Assembly (NCBI RefSeq): GCF_021130785.1
Contig: NC_060215.1
Location: forward strand, 67,088,501 to 67,152,500
Length of the DNA stretch: 64,000 bases
Reading direction: 5' to 3'
DNA from: Homalodisca vitripennis
Lineage: Eukaryota; Arthropoda; Insecta; Hemiptera; Cicadellidae
Below are positions 1-14,500 of the stretch, one piece after another. Numbering within the stretch: position 1 is the stretch's first letter; every line of letters starts with the position of its first letter. The notes below the pieces were generated by a model, which worked only from the letters and a program-made list of their open reading frames with translations, made no database searches and was not told the DNA's origin. The position numbers and the translations under genes are program-made.

Positions 1-1241
1 AGGGTTATGATTAAGTAGAGGTTGTCTTTCAGGAAATACTGTTAACATTGGTGGCACTACTGACATCCCAGGACCCAACTAACTATGAAAGCCTTAGTTG
101 AAATGTTGGATCAAGAATAAGGTTTTAAGTTTGCTTCATAATGGAACGGCTTAATCTGCCACTGTGGTCAAGAAGGACTCCCAGAATCTTCAAGAAAAAA
201 CTAGCTTGATCATAAACAACCAAAATGATTAAGCCCATATAAAACATTGGAACTAATAACAACTCAGATATCAGAAAAATTAAGTCTCTATTTATAACTA
301 GATAACTTTTTGGGTATTTGATGCGGTAATGCATGCTTGCTTAATGTCATAAGATGATTACAGAGCTATAAGATGACTATCTCATACTTAAAGGGTTAAA
401 CCTAGTGTCTCTGAAGAGATTAGTAGTATATTGTCAAAGTATTCAATGTGATCCAGGCATCTTGACTGAAGGCTGAACTACAATTCTTTTCATCTGTAGC
501 TGAATGTAACTTTCAAATATGTATAGCAAATAACCATGAGGTTTAACCAAATGATATTATAATGTATCTCTTCAGCTATATGCTGCATGATAACCACAAA
601 TATAAGTCTTCAGAACTATAAGAGTAGACTACAGATATGAGTTCACAATGATGGACCTCAATATTCTGTACTAAATGTCAGTTTCTACTGATCTAATCCT
701 ATGGGATATTTTCATTTTTATTGTTACTAAATCCAGGAGTATTACGCTGTCAAAAACATTACTGCCATCTAAATGTGTGTCAGTCTCATTCATCCTAAGG
801 AAAACCAACTACGTCTTTGTAATATCTCCTGCCATATGCACTTGCATCTGCAATGCTTTCTACTCACTATTTTCAACATAATCAACACTATGGAGGTTGT
901 TCTGTCTGACTTTTTCAACTACCATCTTAACCTACTAACATAATCATGAATAAATTGAATCAAAGTAGCATTTAACAACTACCAAAACAGTTTTCAGTAA
1001 CTTACAATGTTTCCATTGTACAATTATTTACAGTTTATTTAAAATGGTTTTTAAACCAAATATTCTTCACTTCCTGGTACTCCATTATTATTGCTTCAGA
1101 TGATAGGTCATATGCTTAGAGCAAGACACAAGATGCAGCTATGGTTGTTTGCTTAAAATAAATCCAAAGATTAATTAATACTAGGGGAAGTTCAGGAATT
1201 ACATCGATATCTACTACTCAGGGCCCATTGTTGAAACTCAC
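1..1241. other. UHRF1 intron (partial), no gene seen
   Basis: AT-rich sequence following the donor after the PHD exon. I looked on the minus strand for the next expected exon (end of PHD, then SRA) and saw none. No clear repeat or transposon was recognised. Confidence 0.6.
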
Positions 1242-4042
1242 CAGTCATCGACATCAGGGATCTTTTCAAGAGGAGGTGTGAGACACCAGATATGGTAAGC
1301 ATAGTCACATTCATCACACATGATCTGCTTGCTCTCATCTGTCTTCAGTCCACACACGTGACAGCCACATTCACGACACTTGCGCCGCTCGTTGTTGTTG
1401 CAGTGATCACACTTCATCGGTACTTCTATATACAATTACATTGAATTATAAAGTTTTTAGCATGATAAATTACATACAATACGGTAACAACAAAACTGGT
1501 GACTTAGTAAATATAGCAATAGTAATTTACATTTGTGAAATATTAAAATATAGAAGACTCGTATTATTTAAGCCTTTGGTAATACAGTTTAGTTCAGTTA
1601 ACTATTGAACAAAACTAATAATGGACAAAAAGAATTTTAATGGATATAAAAAAGAGGTAATAATGGTCCCTTGAACGAACAATTTTTCGTGGGTGGTATC
1701 ACGTTTGCATACTCTATTGAAGAAAAATGCAAGATATCTAAGCAAGAAACAGAAATTCATAAACAATTTGTTGTCACAGATTTTTTCAGGCAAATGTGGT
1801 GGTTTTGTAATTTCAACTTGGTTTGTATCGGTACTTTGACTTTATCTGGAGGCTACTATTTTTAGAAGAGTTTTACTTACAGGGGACCTAAAAAAACTAC
1901 ATTATTAGAAATATAACATACTTTATTTGATTTAGGTAATGTGAAAATTACATGTCATTATGACATGTTTTCTGCTACCCAAAATAACCGATGTCGGTGA
2001 GGAGGCCCCTCTGTCGCTATCTATTATGTTATTAGCCTGTAAGTAGGTGAATATGTACATACATATTATAAATATAAAAAGTTAAAGAGCACACTAGTGT
2101 TCTGAGCTGTTTTGGTACTATGTTGAAGGATGTTTTTCTTTTTTCGCCGGAAGGGCAGGGTGGCGATGAAGGCAACACCGAAGCCGCAATAATGGCCAGG
2201 AGTATTTCCAATCAGTACTATCCCTCAAGAGAATACTTAAATTCAAGTTCAGATCATGTGAGCACCCTCAAAGATTATCTCTAAGTTTGGTGCTACTAGT
2301 AATATAGCCTATATTTATCACAACCTAATCTAAACCTACTTATATCACCTAATAACAAATAGCACATAGGGATAGAGTAACCTCCTTCTCGCCGACATTC
2401 CTTTTGGGAGGACTTTTAATAAATTCAACCCAAATACCATTTTATTACGGAAAATATTTTTGCATAAATAATTACAAAATAAAATTAAAATATGACTTAA
2501 AACAGCTTTATATTCTTAATAAGTGTTGTGATTTTAGCTTAAACGTTACTGATCATTTTCTTAACAATATAAGTTGCACCATAATTTATAACATAGACCA
2601 AATACAAACCCAATACACTTATGAATTTAAAAAGAATGAATCTAACCTGTCTGTCGAGCTGCAGGTTCAACACCAGTATTTGGTTTTCTGTCCACCAGAG
2701 GCTTTGTCTCTCCAAATTTCATAACTTCGTCTGTGAATAAAATTTTGCAGTTCTTAAGAGATGTTGATGGCCCAATAAACACTTCTGCAGTAAGGCTTTT
2801 CCTCTGGCCTGACTTGACTTTAGAGACAACACAGTCATACCAATAACCCCTTTTAGTTGGGTCTTCTATGTTATAATTCGCAAGGACTTTGTCCCCTACT
2901 TTTATATCTTCAAATGGTATCTTTTCTTGGGCTCGTGGTCTTACATCCAAAAGCCTTACTTTAATAGTGCATGATATGTCACCCCTAAAACAAAATGAAA
3001 ATGAACAACTCAGATTGAACATGCTTATAATACCAAGTTGTACAACATGAAAAAAAAATATTGATTTATACATTCACTGCATTTCGTTACTAAGGAATTC
3101 CAATATACATTATGTAAATGTTATACCTAAATGCCTTTCACATTGGAAGCAAATAAATGAGCCTGATTATAAGAAAAATTAATACTAAATATATTTTAAA
3201 TAGAAAGTTGTTTTAAATATATCTTGAAAAATACTCACTCTTCTATGAATGCAACCTCATAAAAATATCCATCATGTGGCCATCCAGAGGTTTCATCACT
3301 TTTGAATGTTTCTTTATTTTCTTCATAATTTTTATCTTTATAAATCTTGTGAATTTGTCCTTCAAACCAAGCACCATAAGTTGAGTCACGGCCATCTACA
3401 TACTCTCCTACCTGTAAATAAATTAATTTGACTAACAGTTTGTTACTAACCTCTCCTGAAAATGGCAGAAAAAACTCCTACTAAAAAGGCAGTCATTTCT
3501 TAGCACTAAATTAATATAGTGAGACCAAGACTAAGTTTACACTGCATATTTAAATAGGAATCACAAGGTGACACCAAAACAAACGTATCAATATTGTAAA
3601 CAAATCATGTGTGTATCAAATATGCGCCTGAAATGAGATTCTATGATTCTATTTTGTTTGTCACTGTCACTTTAAAATAAAAACAAGTTTATTTTTAAAT
3701 CTTGACTGTGCATTATAAATTATTTTGCTCTCCAAAAAGTAATTTTCAAATACACTATTATAAAAAAGCGGTTATTATATTTAGCTTAACTCTTAAAATC
3801 TGCTAAAAAAATTTTAAGTGTTTTTCTCTGCCTATTCTATATATTTATATTTGGACAGAGCAATTACCATTTCCTTAGTATAGTAATTTTCATCTTACAG
3901 AAACTGTTACATTTCTGTAACTGTTGAGTTTCTGTATATAAGTTAATACTCTGTTGTTTCTTCTTGATTCTGGAAATACACCATTCTAGATTTTAATACT
4001 TTTAATTATTCGCTTAGATTGACATTAGTACAATATTTCATG

Positions 4043-4097
<55 letters not shown>

Positions 4098-5454
4098 TGT
4101 GTGTGTGCGCGCGCGACGAGCGCACCACATACTTCGCATGATTTATATTTAATAACAACAACAAATTGCAATCCGTCCACGATGTCATTCCAGCAACTCG
4201 AGCCTACGCACAGGCTTTCTACAGGCCCATGTAGGCTTATTTCCTAGGTCACTAATATTTTTTATTAATACCTAATGAGTCCAACTTCTTAAATTAAATT
4301 AACTGCTACTACTAATGAATGTACAACTAGTTATATAAATAGATTCCTTAATTATATGTTATTAACTAACTTATTTTTAAATTGTTACACTTTGTTTATG
4401 TTTTAAGGAGTTTGAATTTTAGTTTGTACACTATTTCATGTACCAAAATTGGAAATAAATACAAACCCATCCAATTTATTTGCATTTGTGTTTAAGAACA
4501 TACCATACATGACAGCATTTTTCACAATGTGTACACAAATTCTAGAGTTTTTCCTTCCCTTTATTTTTTAATAGAACTCTACAAACAGTGTGACCAAACA
4601 GAACAAATATTTTGTCCCTGTGACACTATAGGGGTTAAAATCAAGGTAAGGAAACAGTTTTTGGCTATTTTGAATTTATAAAAATAATTATTTAACAAAC
4701 TCTCACTTTTATTTAAATGGATAAAAACTGTACTCAACAATATTGATTTTATTATTCAACCTTAAATTGAATATTTTAATGATTGTAAACCAGTTAACAT
4801 TTAACTATATTGTATTCAATTATTAGTGTTTGTAACTATTTTATAGTTTTCTCTATTGCTTGAATCTCTAGAGTTGTTTATATTCTATTGCATTTAATTG
4901 CTGTGCTTTTTGATGGACCATATGGATTTATTTAATGAAAGATTGATTTATTGTTCTTTATATAATATTGCATCAGTTAACTTATTCCAGAAGTTCCTTA
5001 CCTTAAAGTAATCACTGCTTTCAACTGCCTCACCAAGGAAATCCTGGAAATCAACAGTTGTAGATTAGTGATTCTAAGACATTGAGAAATTGTATGCCAG
5101 CACCATTTGTGCTTGCTTGTTCATATATTGTTTGTTTGAAGTTCGTTATTGATTATGTAAGATTAAAACGTATTACATAAAGGTTATGAATATTTGCCAA
5201 TTTTATGTATTCAAAGAACTGAAACACAGTGTTTTAAATTGTTTAAATAATCAATAACAATATCTAATATCTGTACATCCTTGTATTAATGTTGTTTTAA
5301 CTTACATAAGTGCTACTTTATAATAAAATAATATTCATTTTTAGAAAGCCAGAAGTATAATGTACAATAACATAATTAAATATTGTAATAGTTTATTGAA
5401 GGCCTATTATACTTAAAAAAACTTTACATGCATGTTCAATATTCATTAACTACC

Positions 5455-5520
<66 letters not shown>

Positions 5521-8500
5521 ATTCAAGCGGAGGTCACAGCTATTATGGAATGTGCTCGTGAGAATCTTTACGAGACGATTAATATTTTCACGGACAGTCA
5601 GGCAGCGCTGATGGCGCTGGACTCTTGCGTGATCAAATCCAAACTGGTTTGGGATTGCTATCAGGCTGTTTCCTCCCTTGCCAGAATCAACAATGTGACT
5701 GCTTGTTGGGTTCCTGGTCATGAGGGGATTCTTGGGAACGAAAGAGCTGATGCCCTGGCCAACCGGGGTTCAGCGACAATTATGACGGGCCCTCAACCGT
5801 TCTGCGGTGTTCCAAGGTGTGAATCCTCTAGGGTTGTCTCAAAATGGATTGGCGCGGAGGTGGAGGTTGCATCCGGGCTTGAGAATGAGTAGAATGGTAT
5901 TACAGTCACCTTGTGGGCCTCTTGGTGTGTTTCCGGGGTGCGCAAAAAGCCCTTGAGGCTTAAGTGCATGGCAGTAGGCCGCCCCAAGGGGAAAAAAATG
6001 CGCATGATTTTATTTTGACGTGACTATTAATCACAGCTCACTCAGACCGGCCAGATAATGTGGAGGGTGTTTTGCCTTTCCGAACGTGCCCGGTCTTAGT
6101 TCACTTCAAATAGTAGGGACAGTAAGATACGCTATTAATTTTGTGGGCAAAATGCAATGGAAACTTAAAAATGCTTGAAGAGGAATTTCTGACACCCTAA
6201 ACTTGTCAAACATTTGCGGTACATGGGATAGTGATGGAGGATTTGCAAATACGAAAGGTCTGTGCGAGGCTTGTGCCAAAGGTGTTGACGGAGGCACAGA
6301 ACAATGTTCGAGTTTCACACAGTGAAGAAGTGTTGGAATTGATTAGAAATTATCCAGGCTTTTTAAACTCTACTGCAACTGGTAACGAATCTTGGATGTT
6401 CGAGTACGATCCAGAATCTAAAAAGGAGAGTCTCTTCTCCCAAACACAAAAAAGCGCACATAAAAATATTTCGCATCAAAACAAAGCTGTTTTGAATGTT
6501 GAGTTTAGCTACAGTTCACCTTTCTATTATAGCTGCGTCTGGTATCTGATGCTGTCTCATACCTAACTCCTGGAATCTGGAGTCATGCTTTTCTGAAGAG
6601 ATCCAAAAAGAGTCGGCATTGAAGAAGCTCAAGCTCAACATGGTAATTGACATGTTAGGTTGGTACCTTTACATCATTTCGACATCAGAGACACGTATTA
6701 ATAAGTGAAGTGGCAGTCTCATCAGGTGCACAATTGAGTGCACTATATTGTTTCTGACACTATCTCTAAGCATGGTGGAGCAACCAAGTTTTCTATAATT
6801 AACGTAACTATGGTAGGAATGGTTGATTCAATTTGAATTCAAATCCAAGACAGCATCAGATACCAGATATTGCAATAAAAAAGAAGGTTAACTGGAGCTA
6901 AACTCAACATTCAAATTAGATCGACCCTTCCTTGGTAGCTACGTTAAATGCTGTCTTCTTTGACGTCCGAAGAATAGTTCATTTTGAGTTTGTACAGCAA
7001 GGACAAACTGTCAACACAGACTTTTCACTTGGAGGTGCTCAAGAGACTGAAATGCCAGGTCGCGCGCGTCAGGCTTGGTATAGCCACACAGCCTTTTTCA
7101 TTACCAACTACCTGACCCAGAACAAAACCCCCTTCGTGCACCAGCCTCCTTACAGCACTGACATTGTGTTTCAGGGTTGCTACAGGAGTCCAATAATGAA
7201 ATTCCCTGACTTTTCCCTGATTTCCAGACCAAATTTTTCATTTTTCCCTGACTTTTTTCAACGCAATCCCCAGGGTTTTTGGCAATTAATGGGTGGAAAA
7301 AAGCGATGTTGAGGCTAACAGGGTGGCAAATATAAAAAAGCAAAAAATAAAGTGAACACAGTTTAATACATACAAAAGATTGACTTAAATGATCTTTTAC
7401 AACACAGAAGTAAAATACTTTAGAACACTGCACCATAAGTAATTAGTAGCACATAGAAATTACAGAGCTAAAGAAGGTACATAACTTAAACATCAACTTT
7501 TAAAATCACAAAATTGTCAGGTAAGTAAAAGCATGTATTTGCTTTACTGCAGGAACTTTTAAATTAACTTAACATACTAAAAGCACCTTTCACAGTTACA
7601 TAACTGTTAGTACGATTTTAAAACTATAAAAAATTAAAATTATTGTCAAATATTGTCAATTGCTACTCAAGTTTGGACATAAGAGACGTAATTTCGTCAT
7701 CTACACTAGTTTTCTCAGAAAGAACTTTTGCTCTCTTTGCCTTTAAATCTGCAATTTGTTGCAAAATAGTTCGCTTTCTAGAGGCTTCGGATGCTTTCTC
7801 TGCATTCTGCCTTTTTTGTTCTTCTAGAACTTCACCATACTCTACCCGAGCCCTCCTGAACATCTGAATCATTTTTGGTTCAACAACAACATTATCAATT
7901 CCACCGCAAGATTTTATGCCATCATATACTCTACGTTGTGCAATGAGCGAGCGTGGTAACTGATTTTCTACTATTAATTCTTTGTTTACAGAAAAACATC
8001 TCTCTACAAATGCCTGCCCGTGACTCAATATTAGGACTTTCTGTATGAAGGAGTACAGGTTGGAGTAAGCATCTTTCCCCTCCAGAAGTGATCAATGCAC
8101 TGGTCACTTCTGCGGTACGACTTACACAATGTTATTACATCAGATTTATTTGTAAGAGTTCTGCAGGCTTGGACTCGGCGCGGCGGCAGTAAGTTTATTT
8201 GTGTAAAGGGATTTTATATTTTTCCCTGACCAATGTCGAAATTCCCTGACTTTTCCCTGACTTGAGACCGTATTCCCTGACTTTTCCCTGATTTCCAGTC
8301 CAGTTTTTTTCCCCTGATTTCCCTGACCTGTAGCATCCCTGTGTTTTGTTCGTCTGATTGAAGAGAGACCTGAAGGGAAAGCACTGAGTCAGTGGAGAAC
8401 ATACAAACTCACTTTAAAAGGTTTCTGAGATGCATTCCAGTTGAGGAGTTCCAAGGTGCATTCCAGGCTTGGCAGAATAGTCTTCAGAGGTGAACTGACG

Positions 8501-11500
8501 TAGGAAAAAAATTTTTTGACTGTACCCAAAAATTTTAAGAACTTCATATTATGAGTCTCTAGTTTAGTTGTGTTTAAACTGTTGCTTTATATGGCTACTT
8601 CAAACAACTTAACATATCAAAACATCCAGTAATATAACAGGTACAAACAATATTGTAACCAAACAATATTAATTAGCAACATTAGCTCTTGGACCAAAAT
8701 TATGGAATGCACTGCCAAATAGTTATGATAACTGCCATTTGGTATACTCAAATGACAAATTGGTTTTTCCTCTTGGAACACCCTTTTTATGAAGTGGATT
8801 AATAAAACAATTATTTTAATCTAGGAAAATTCTTTTATTGGTGTTATAAAGGGGTTTTATTTAATTTATTTTTTGTTTAATTAATTTTTTTATTTATTTA
8901 ACGTATTGTTTCTTTTAGAAGCTTGAATGAACTGGAGGATTGCATTGCTCTAACATTGAATTGTACAATAAAGTGTTTTCAATGTGACAATATATGACAA
9001 ATTGCCGTGTAATCTTTACCAGTAATAAATGAGTATCACTGAGGAAACTATTTTGAAGAATTTTAATCATTTGTACCAATTGTATGAATAAATCTATTTT
9101 ACTTAGCAAATATTTTCAGCATGGACTCTGTATATTCAAGATACGAGGTCTGTCCAAAAGTATCCCACCGCCAACCAGTAGGCGGCCCGCGGCGTAACTG
9201 ACCGGCTCGAACCGGTTATTGGAGGGGAGGGGCGAGCCTACTCTTTCCCATATTAGGCATTGAATACGATCCAGTCACTCAGTGCGTCACAGCGCTCTGT
9301 TCCGTACAGTACTGCTGTGTGTGTGTGTCGCATTTCAATATGACTGAACGCATTTGCATTAAATTTTAGCAAAAACTTGGCCATTCAGCATCAGAGACGA
9401 TTACTATGATACGGAAAGTTTATGATGACGTGTCTATGGGCGATACACAAATAAAAGTGGTTTAGGCGGTTTAAAAATGGCCGCATATCAGTGGAGAGTG
9501 GTGACCGATCTGGCAGGCCTTCAACGGCCAGAAACACTGAAAATATTAAATGTGTTCGTGCAGCAATTAATGAAAACTGTCGATTGACTGTCCGAGAGCT
9601 GGAAGAAGATTTAGTAATACCAAAATCGTCAGTTTGTAACATTTTACATGAAGATTTTAAAATGAACCGTGTTTCCGCAAAATTTGTTCCTCGGCTGCTG
9701 ACAGAAGACCAAAACAACTGTCGACTTGAAATCGCACAGGACAATCTGGATTTGATAAAAAGTGACACAGGGCTATTTAAAAAAGTTATTACTGGTGATG
9801 AGTCATGGGTTTATGGCTACGACCCTGAAACAAAGGCTCAAACTTCACAGTGGAAAACTCGCGAAGAGCAACGGCCAAAAAAAGCAAGACAAAGTCAAAG
9901 CAATGTCAAGACAATGCTGACAGTTTTTTTTTTTTTTTTTTTTAACCAGGGCAGGGCAGCGTTGTTCATCACGAATATGCTCCAAGAGGCCAGACAGTGA
10001 ATAGGGAGTATTATCTTGAGGTCCTAAGGCGGCTATGAAAATGCTGTGCGAAGGAAACAACCTGAACTGTGGACAAGCCGTGACTGGATCCTGCACCACG
10101 AGAACGCGCCAGCTCATTCCTCAAATCTTATTCAGCGTTTTTTGGTCAAACACGACATCAACCAACTACGACAACCTCCTTAGAGTCCTGACATAGCTCC
10201 TTGTGACTTCTGGCTATTTCCGAAATTAAAAATTTCTTTGAAAGGAAAAAGATTTGACGATGTTGAACAAATAAAACAAAATGCAACGAAGGACCTGTTA
10301 GCCATTCCGCAAAATGAATTTAAGGAGTGTTTCCGGAAGTGGGAGGAACGTTGGAATAAGTTAGTGGCTTGTGGAGGTACTTTGAAGGGGACCAGATTGC
10401 CGATGCCGCCGAGTAACGTCAGTTCATGCCAGACGTCAAGGTTGGATACTTTTTGGACACACCTCGTACAATAACATCAGAAAGTTAAGATATCTGGAAT
10501 AAAATGTTGACATACATCAAAGGGTGATTTTACTGCTGTGGAGATCTCATTACTTGGTCCTGCTTTTGAATCGGCTTTTTCCTGGTTTTCAGTAACAATA
10601 ACTGAAGCTTTTTCCATAACCTGCACCACATCACCTACATTGATATTGTAATCAAAAAGGGTGTATTCATCTTCCAGCTGTAACAAAAACATTTCATTGA
10701 TATTTAGATGTTGCCTGTTGCTGAAAATGCATCTATTAATACTTACAGAACCAAATGCAATGTAAAATATTACACAACATTAAACACTACATAAAAATAT
10801 GTTCCATATAAACGAACTTTAAAAGTAAGGGTTAGGTGGCCATAAATCAAAGGAACAATTTCAAATTCATATCATAATAAAATTTGTGGTGGAAAGGTTG
10901 AGTTATAAAGTCAAGAAAAGAAAAAGTTTGTGGCTAATTAAATTAGAAATTAGGATAGCTGTATGTCGGAACCTGTTTCCAAATCATTATTTGGTCTACC
11001 AAATGTAGCTTACAGTAATTACTAAAGTGAAAGATTAGTATTATAAAGAACAAATTCATGGCAAAGGTTCTACATTTAGTATATTACTGTACAGTATTAG
11101 TTTTCTCTGGAATCATCAAAACAATGAAATGGACAGCAATCCACTTATTATGATTTTAAGCCAAAATATTGTGTTACATAGGTACATATTAGAAAAAAAA
11201 CTTCATGGTAACTGAAAAAATGTTTTCAAAGAATCTGTATTAGGCCTATTGAGAATCGAACTATGGAGACCCATTCATCTACTATTTTACATGTTACTTT
11301 TTGAGAGCATTTAAAGAACCAGCAAGTTGACTTCCCTTACTGAAACTAAATCCATTACATTATTTCTAAATTAAAAAGTAAAGTATGTCTTATTACACCA
11401 GGCGTATTTGTAATTAGGATATATGTTAGATCCAATACTAAATAAGCTACACAGGCTTCAAGATTTGTTAATTGAACCCTCAATTTAAATCTAAGTAGGC

Positions 11501-14500
11501 ACTCTTGTCTAAGGACGAGTATATAAGTTAGAAGCACGCTTGGGAAAATAAACTGGTGCCGCACGCTTGTGCAAGCTTGCCTAATCAGTGTTGTGGTTAT
11601 ATTAGAAACAAGCAAATGCAAGTGAAATGAAGATATCGGACGATAAGGACATTGTGCTTGACAATGGCGTTTAAAAGTTTTTAGTGTTAGATACGGACAC
11701 AGTTAGAGAAGAGTGGGTGAATGAATATTTTGTGAACCTAGAAGATGACGGGGAGTATGCTTATATTTTTCCATCTACTTTAGCAACCAGATAAGTTTTA
11801 TGAATAGTTTAGGATGATTCCAGACACATTCTATTTCATCTGGGAAAAACTACTACAAAAATACTGAAGCATTTCAACATCAAAAAAATTTTTACAGCCT
11901 GAAGAAAAATGTAACCAACAACGTTGATAGCAAACTGTACTACTCCAAAACCAACTATCCCAAGCTTGCCGGTAAAAACAAATTTAATCATTTTGTGATC
12001 CTGAGTAGTTAAGCTTGTGCAAGCATATACTTGCGAGTGGCAAGTAATGTAACCAACACCAACAAGTCACTTGTTTTCAACACTTCCAATTTTTTTCAGG
12101 TACACTTGCACAAGCATACACCACCAGTATGCTTTCCCACGCGTGCTTCTCATGTATACATGCCCTAATGTACTGGATATACCACAGCAACAGAGGCGGG
12201 TAGTGAATGTTCAATCAAATTTTCATGGACAGCTTAGGATAAAGAATAGACAGTTTGGAACCTAGGCAAATAAAACTTGTGTATGTCTTGTATCAAGAAG
12301 CAAGGTGGTTAGCGTCTTTTCACCAAAGGTGCAGCTAAACCTTGTCCTTCAGTCTTAAAATCCTTTCCAGCGGGGACTATGCACCTTCTTATACCTCGGC
12401 GATGTCATTGATGGCTTTCCTACACTTAATTGTTATGTTCCTTAATTTTACTGTCCAAGGACTGTCTCATTGTCATATTAAAATAAAAGAGAGAAATTGA
12501 AGTTGACCCCTCTGCTTAGGATGGAGATGTGCTTGCCGATCTCATTAAAGACTATTATTTTACAATTAAAAATTGCCTTGTTTCTTTAAAGAATTTAGTA
12601 TTCAATTCTTTCAAGGCCCACCTTTTTTAATCAGCCAAAACTGCTAAGGCATATTTTTATACAATTATTTATAAAATGTTCAATAATTTTTCTTTGGATA
12701 GGTGATTAAATATGCTTCTCAATTACAATAAAATAAGATTTTGAGACATTTTACACTAAAAATTTAAAGGTCAATATAGCCAGAATAACTCGTCACATAA
12801 AATAAAAACAAAGAACTGAACCGAAGCAACATCATAGATTTTATTTAAAATATCTACAAATTTTTATGTATAGGGTCGGTCGGGGTAAAATGGGTATACT
12901 GGGGTGAAACGGGTATAAACATTATTTTATATTATAAAACTTGAGTTATTGATGTTTTGGATCAGAAAAAAATACCATAAATGTATAACATCATCTTATA
13001 TGATATTATACTGAAAGTGAGTTGGCTAAACTGCTGGTAGCTTCTTAAAATGAAAAAAAACATATGTTCACAGGAGTCAGTGTAACCAAGACAACCTAAC
13101 TGATGACATTGTTTAAAAGTTAACCTAATCAAATAGAAGTTTCAAATTCAGGTATGTATACATTACACATATATACTTTAACTTTTAACTTGTTTAATGT
13201 TTTAAAGTTTAATAGGTTTTATGCTATTCATAATTTGTTAACATGGGGTAAAAATAGGTATAATATTTTAAAAACTGAAAACTAAACCTCACTTTTTTGT
13301 TTTAGATCATGCCACGCACATTACATAAAGAAAAAAAACCCAAAAATATGATGAAGATTCTTTGAAGGAAGCAGTAAAGGAAGTTGACAATGGAAGTCAC
13401 AGTTATATGCTGCAGCAAGAAAATATAACATTCCTTATGAAACCCTTCGGCGGTGGAGTGAAAATCCTCCTAAAACTCCTGGTTCTGGAAAGGCAACAGT
13501 GCTATCAAAAGAAGAGGAGAAACTATATTGTGGAGGCTTTATTGTATGCAGCAAAATGTGGTTATCCACTAGATAGAAAAGACTTGCAATATATGGTGTG
13601 TAGCTATGTAAAATCAGTGGGTAGAAAGACGCCATTCAAGGACGATATGCCAGGGTATGACTTTTTAAGGAGGGTTTTGAAAAAAGGTGGGCACATGAAC
13701 TATCAAAACGGAAACCCGAAATATTAACAAAAGCAAGGCTGAAGGACTGTCTCAGTTTGTGGTTAGATGAGTTTTTTAAAATTTATGAGCAAGTTCTTGT
13801 GGAAAATGGGTTAGAAAATCTCACCCAGAACGTATTTTCAACTTGGACGAAACTGGCCTAGGCACAGATCCCACTAAGGGTAAGGTCTTTGTCCCTAAAA
13901 GTGCAAAAGTGTCCTATTCAAGATCAGGAGGAGCTGGCAGACTGCAATACAGTGTTCTTTTTGTAGCCAGTGCATCCGGTGAACGCTACCCACCTTGTGT
14001 TGTTTTTTAAAGGACAGGGAGATTTGCAAAGTACTTGGGTTCAAGGAGGACCGCCAGGTGCACTCTATGGAGTCACACAGTCTGGCTGGATGCAAGATTT
14101 CATTTTTGAGAAATGGCTCATTAATTTTGCAAATCAGACAAAAAATCTTGAAAAACCAGTTCTTGTCTTGTTTGACGGACATGGAAGTCACTTGACCTAT
14201 AAACGTAACCCGAGTGGCAAGAGACAATGACATTATTCTTCTGTGTTTGCCCCCAAATACATCCCATGCACTTCAGCCATTGGATGTTGGGGTATTTGCT
14301 CCTATGAAAAGTGCGTGGAGAGAAATTTTGAAGAACTGGTATCGTGAATCGCGGCTTAAAAATGTTGACAAGGCTGTTTTTCCAAAGTCTTCTAAGTAAA
14401 CTGGTTATCGACTTCATTCAAATCTGAGCACATTATTGGTGGTTTTAAGGGCTCTGGATCTATCCTGTGAATAAGTCTGTTTTAGAAAAAAGGATTGTTT

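Larger units (their letters stand above)
6231..8506 (+). mobile_element. Degenerate mariner relic split by two later insertions
   Basis: Transposase remnants are collinear in three blocks. Block 6231-6490 reads DLQIRKVCARLVPKVLTEAQ then GNESWMFEYDPESK. Block 6920-7171 reads VFFDVRRIVHFEFVQQGQTV then PFVHQPPYSTD. Block 8342-8506 reads LKRDLKGK then CIPVEEFQGAFQAWQNSLQR. The gaps are filled by a fold-back element (6491-6915) and a hAT-like element (7172-8341). Both ends with inverted repeats are missing or too decayed to define. Stops and frame changes make it non-coding. Confidence 0.8.

Noticed and set aside
2404..2724. Plus-strand 106-codon frame
   Set aside because: Overlaps the antisense of a UHRF1 Tudor exon and the MITE end; no family resemblance.
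4006..4247. Poly Cys-Val and Thr-His frames
   Set aside because: Pure translation of the GT microsatellite.
5428..5892. Open frame taken as a host RNase H gene
   Set aside because: The start codon lies upstream of a (TA)n tract and the domain is the LINE type with a known repeated 3' tail, so it is a retrotransposon fragment.
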